Positions 61,245 through 64,000 of a stretch of DNA of 64,000 nt are shown piece by piece. Location of the stretch: positions 326,471 to 390,470 of the forward strand of contig JALNZF010000001.1 of the NCBI GenBank assembly GCA_023229435.1, written 5' to 3'. The position numbers and the translations under genes are program-made. The notes under the pieces were generated by a model, which saw nothing but the letters and a program-made list of their open reading frames with translations, was not told the origin of the DNA and did no database searches. The DNA is from Nitrospirota bacterium (lineage in GTDB: Bacteria; Nitrospirota; UBA9217). Every line of letters starts with the position of its first letter. The first letter of the stretch is position 1.

Positions 61245-63881
61245 ATGAGAACAAACATTATAATGAGAAATAGCAATTATTACATATCCAAGGCCCTTCT
61301 CGCGATTCTCTTTACTGGCCTTCTTATCTCATTTGCGTCATCAACGGTTACTGCTGCAGGTAACTGCGACGACGACGCCATACGGTGTAACGACGACGAT
61401 GCTTGCACCACGGACACCTGCGACGAGGGAACGGGCGTTTGCGGCCACACGGCCATTGTCTGCAATGACAACAATAACTGCACGGTCGACGCGTGCAATA
61501 CGGCGACCGGGTGTGTCTTCACTACCAAGAACTGTGATGACGGAAATATCTGTACAACCGATTCATGTGTTCCCATTATTCCGAATGGCTGCGTGCACAA
61601 CCCCAATACCCTGTCCTGCGACGACAACAACGCCTGCACCACAGGCGATAAGTGTAAAAACGCGGTCTGCGCGGGGACGCAAAAGAACTGCGATGACAAC
61701 AATACCTGCACGATCGATTCCTGCGATACGGTCTCGGGCAATTGTGTGCGGGTTCAGACATGTCCTATGTGCGATGGACAATCGAATGGGAGTGCCTGTA
61801 CCGATGACAATGCCTGTACCGTGGGCGACGCGTGTTTGAATGGAGCCTGCGTCGGCACGGCCATGACCTGCAACGACAACAACGTCTGCACCACCGACAC
61901 CTGCGACACGTTGAATGGATGCGTGTTCACCATCAACAACACGCTGCCGTGCAGTGATAAGAACAGCTGCACCGACGGCGATTATTGTTTGAACGGCGCC
62001 TGCAGGTCCGGGGTGGTCAGAAACTGCGACGACGGAAATATCTGCACGGATGATAAGATGTTGCCCATTATTGCCGCTTGCTGCGTGCACGTTTCCAATA
62101 CCAAGTCCTGCAACGACAACAACGCCTGCACCTCAAGCGACAAGTGTGCAAACTTTGTCTGCGCGGGCACGTCCAAGACCTGCGAAGACTATGACTCGTG
62201 CACCACCAATTCCTGTGATCCGGCCTCGGGCAGTTGTGTGTATACCCCGGTGCCGGATTGTATCTGCACAGGAAAACCGGATGGCTCCCCCTGTACTGAC
62301 GGCAATGCCTGTACCATCGACTCATGTGTCAATCAGGTGTGCGTCAGCACGCCTAGGACCTGCAACGACAACAATGTCTGCACCACCGATACTTGCAACA
62401 CGGCGACAGGATGCATGTTTACAAACAACACGCTGTCGTGCAGTGATAACAACACCTGCACCGTGGGCGATGTGTGTTTGAACGGCGTCTGCCAGCCCGG
62501 GCCGCTCAAGAACTGCGATGACGGGAATGTCTGCACCACCGATTCGCGTGTTCCAGTCCTTCCCGGTTGTTGCGTATATGGAGTCAATACCTTGCTCTGC
62601 AACGATAGCAACGTCTGCACCACAGGCGATGTGTGCGCGAACAAGGTCTGCACGGGAACGCCAATTGCCGATGGAACAGCCTGTAATGATGGCAGCGCCT
62701 GCACCGAAAACGATGCTTGTTCGGGCGGGGTCTGCGGCGGAGCCCCCATAGTCTGTCCGGTTGGTGAGTGTGATCCTGTGTCAGGGTGCCCCGTATCAAC
62801 ACCACCCACAGGCTCGATCGTGATCAACAACGGAGCAGTATTTACGAATACAACGGCTGTGACCCTGACACTCAGCGCAACAGACAGCGACGGCAGCGTG
62901 ACTGAGATGCAGTTCAGCAATGACGGTTCGACATGGTCGACGCCTGAACCTTACGCAACGTCGAAAAACTGGACATTGACTACGGGCGATGGGACAAAGA
63001 CGGTCTTTGCAAATTTCAAGGACAATGCTGACAACTGGATGATTTTGCCGTGCAGCAGTACCATAACCCTCGATACTACCTCGCCTGTGGTTACGATAAC
63101 ATCTCCGGCCGTGGGGAATACGAGTAATACGACGCCGACCCTGACGTATACCGTGAGCGACGGGACGATTGTAGTGAAGGTGGACGGTGTTGCGGCCACC
63201 AAAGTCTCCGGCGACAACCTAGATGTCCTAACTTTTGGCTCACATACTGTTCGGGTCGAGTCAACCGATGCGGCAAATAACACCGGTTATGCTGAAGTGA
63301 CATTTACGGTCATTGATCCATCCCTTATCGGTCTTTGGCATATGGACGGGGACTGGACGGATACATCGGGGAACGGTATCAATGGGACACCCTATAGCGG
63401 GGCGACATTCAGCACTACTGCTCGGGTGGGAAGTCAGGCGGGTAGCTTTGATGGATTGAATGATTACGTGAGCGCAGGATCCGGAATTGTGTCGAACGTG
63501 TCGAACACCTTTACCATTGTATTCTGGGCTAATCCTGCTGCCAGCCGCAACGTCACTTCGGAAAGCAATTCCGGTACTCCAGGGATAAGTGGACAGCGGT
63601 ACGCTGTTGCTCCTCAAAACGGAGGGAATACCGATTCAGGGGCCGGAGTTTCAATAGGAAACAACGGGATCAGCGTTTTTGAGCATGGGAGCAGTTATTT
63701 ACCGTCACTCCTTGTTCATAATACGACGTTATCCGGATGGAACCATGTTGCCGTGGTTTATCAGAATAAACAACCCAAGCTCTACGTGAATGGGCAGTTT
63801 GTCAAGGCGGGTCTGAAAAGCCAGCGTGCTAATGTTCATCCCTCAACACTATTCGGCAATATTTCCACGTACGGACCCTGA
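61245..63881 (+). CDS. Giant Cys-rich repeat surface protein, probably C-terminally truncated
   Basis: An 878-residue exported protein. A signal peptide (about 1-38, ending VTAAG) is followed by about 17 Cys-rich units of 22-32 residues with the pattern CxDxNxCTxDxC...GxC (about 40-515). They resemble the CTDC-type repeats of slime-mould and myxobacterial extracellular proteins. Two Ig-like domains follow (about 525-690: GSIVINNGAVFTNTTAVTLTL and VVTITSPAVGNTSNTTPTLTY). A LamG/concanavalin-type domain begins SLIGLWHMDGDWTDTSGNG and stops at ISTYGP without its usual closing strands. AGGGG upstream makes ATG 61245 reasonable; an ATG at 61215 is possible. A structural or adhesive role is inferred. 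Confidence 0.8.
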   Translation: MRTNIIMRNSNYYISKALLAILFTGLLISFASSTVTAAGNCDDDAIRCNDDDACTTDTCDEGTGVCGHTAIVCNDNNNCTVDACNTATGCVFTTKNCDDGNICTTDSCVPIIPNGCVHNPNTLSCDDNNACTTGDKCKNAVCAGTQKNCDDNNTCTIDSCDTVSGNCVRVQTCPMCDGQSNGSACTDDNACTVGDACLNGACVGTAMTCNDNNVCTTDTCDTLNGCVFTINNTLPCSDKNSCTDGDYCLNGACRSGVVRNCDDGNICTDDKMLPIIAACCVHVSNTKSCNDNNACTSSDKCANFVCAGTSKTCEDYDSCTTNSCDPASGSCVYTPVPDCICTGKPDGSPCTDGNACTIDSCVNQVCVSTPRTCNDNNVCTTDTCNTATGCMFTNNTLSCSDNNTCTVGDVCLNGVCQPGPLKNCDDGNVCTTDSRVPVLPGCCVYGVNTLLCNDSNVCTTGDVCANKVCTGTPIADGTACNDGSACTENDACSGGVCGGAPIVCPVGECDPVSGCPVSTPPTGSIVINNGAVFTNTTAVTLTLSATDSDGSVTEMQFSNDGSTWSTPEPYATSKNWTLTTGDGTKTVFANFKDNADNWMILPCSSTITLDTTSPVVTITSPAVGNTSNTTPTLTYTVSDGTIVVKVDGVAATKVSGDNLDVLTFGSHTVRVESTDAANNTGYAEVTFTVIDPSLIGLWHMDGDWTDTSGNGINGTPYSGATFSTTARVGSQAGSFDGLNDYVSAGSGIVSNVSNTFTIVFWANPAASRNVTSESNSGTPGISGQRYAVAPQNGGNTDSGAGVSIGNNGISVFEHGSSYLPSLLVHNTTLSGWNHVAVVYQNKQPKLYVNGQFVKAGLKSQRANVHPSTLFGNISTYGP
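61540..62760 (+). repeat. Higher-order ~486-bp coding repeat
   Basis: Segments beginning AACTG(T/C)GA(T/C)GACGG recur at about 61540, 62025 and 62511, each followed by the same order of Cys-rich units. Single units are about 75 bases; six of them make one higher-order period. Confidence 0.75.
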
Positions 63882-64000
63882 TATGGTTGACAGTTGTCAA
63901 GGAAAAAACAGTTTCCCCGCCCCTCCGTACAAAAGGGATGATATCAGTTATTGCTCCAGGGCATAACCAGAGACGGGACCTATCGGCGACGATTGATCAC
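63882..64000. other. Sequence after the truncated LamG domain
   Basis: After the TGA the sequence reads ATGGTTGACAGTTGTCAAGG, containing near-palindromic TTGACAGTTGTCAA. One frame (from about 63877) stays open to the window end but shows no family. This could be the end of an inserted element or simply the 3' flank; the window is too short to tell. Confidence 0.35.

Noticed and set aside
61300..62760. Regular ~75-bp repeats considered as a CRISPR array or satellite
   Set aside because: They are coding, encode cysteine-patterned units and keep the reading frame throughout.

Overview
The window reads as chromosomal DNA of a diderm (Gram-negative-type) bacterium of intermediate GC content. By gene content it is most like Nitrospirota or a Desulfobacterota/deltaproteobacterial relative. 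The pointers are two NtrC-type sigma-54 activators, a pilB-pilT-pilC-pilS-pilR cluster next to aroE, TamB, GlnD, a CFI-box-CTERM protease and a PHP-domain phosphatase. This assignment is inference from gene content; no rRNA is present. Most of the window is core chromosome, with small accessory patches and many short palindromic intergenic repeats.

Layout. 0-9.7 kb: orphan NtrC-type regulator, ligA, a PIN-domain toxin/antitoxin-like pair, nfo (endonuclease IV), a DUF2147 exported protein, a repeat-rich spacer, a degenerate HEPN-like gene, a TIGR01212 radical SAM protein, a PHP phosphatase and a membrane-anchored TPR protein. 10-20.9 kb: three-PAS histidine kinase plus receiver, an MltD-like transglycosylase (minus strand), queE, an NFACT/RqcH-like protein, a CHASE2 nucleotide cyclase, and an SH3 protein coupled to an M48 protease. 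21-27.3 kb: FadL-type barrel, a large lipoprotein, then a thioredoxin-like protein overlapping an M6 metalloprotease with a CFI-box C-terminus. 27.3-38.6 kb: Uma2 nuclease, mazG (minus), a small exported protein framed by inverted repeats, glnD, tamB and polA (minus). 38.8-42.2 kb: tRNA-Thr, an Ig-like lipoprotein with calcium-loop motifs, and a small barrel. 42.6-53.2 kb: pgsA-xre-DUF512 radical SAM-aroE and pilBTCSR, each behind a strong sigma-70 promoter. 53.3-57.1 kb: ubiD, a CNNM/CBS protein, purC. 57.2-64 kb: exported unknown protein, a TMTC-like membrane glycosyltransferase with TPRs, and a giant Cys-rich repeat protein whose C-terminus looks cut off.

Mobile and repeat DNA. Three near-identical ~140-bp elements (ends CAGGTTGTTGAAAAA / TTTTTCAACAGCCTG) lie at 12853, 14620 and 19378. 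The third sits inside a second palindromic element whose uninterrupted copy is at 6308, and it has duplicated TTAA. That fixes its boundaries and shows it moved. Other families are a CCCTCACC...GGTGAGGG palindrome, a GTCATTCC...GGAATGAC palindrome, and inverted repeats bracketing the gene at 29062.

Main hunting results: the nested MITE insertion; the 17-repeat Cys-rich protein with a ~486-bp higher-order period and shifted cysteines; the CxxC protein/CFI-box protease pair; the repeat-bracketed gene at 29062; the PIN-toxin operon with a palindrome on its -10 box; and the pgsA operon whose regulator may bind a dyad on its own promoter. I found no CRISPR array, rRNA, prophage or complete insertion sequence.
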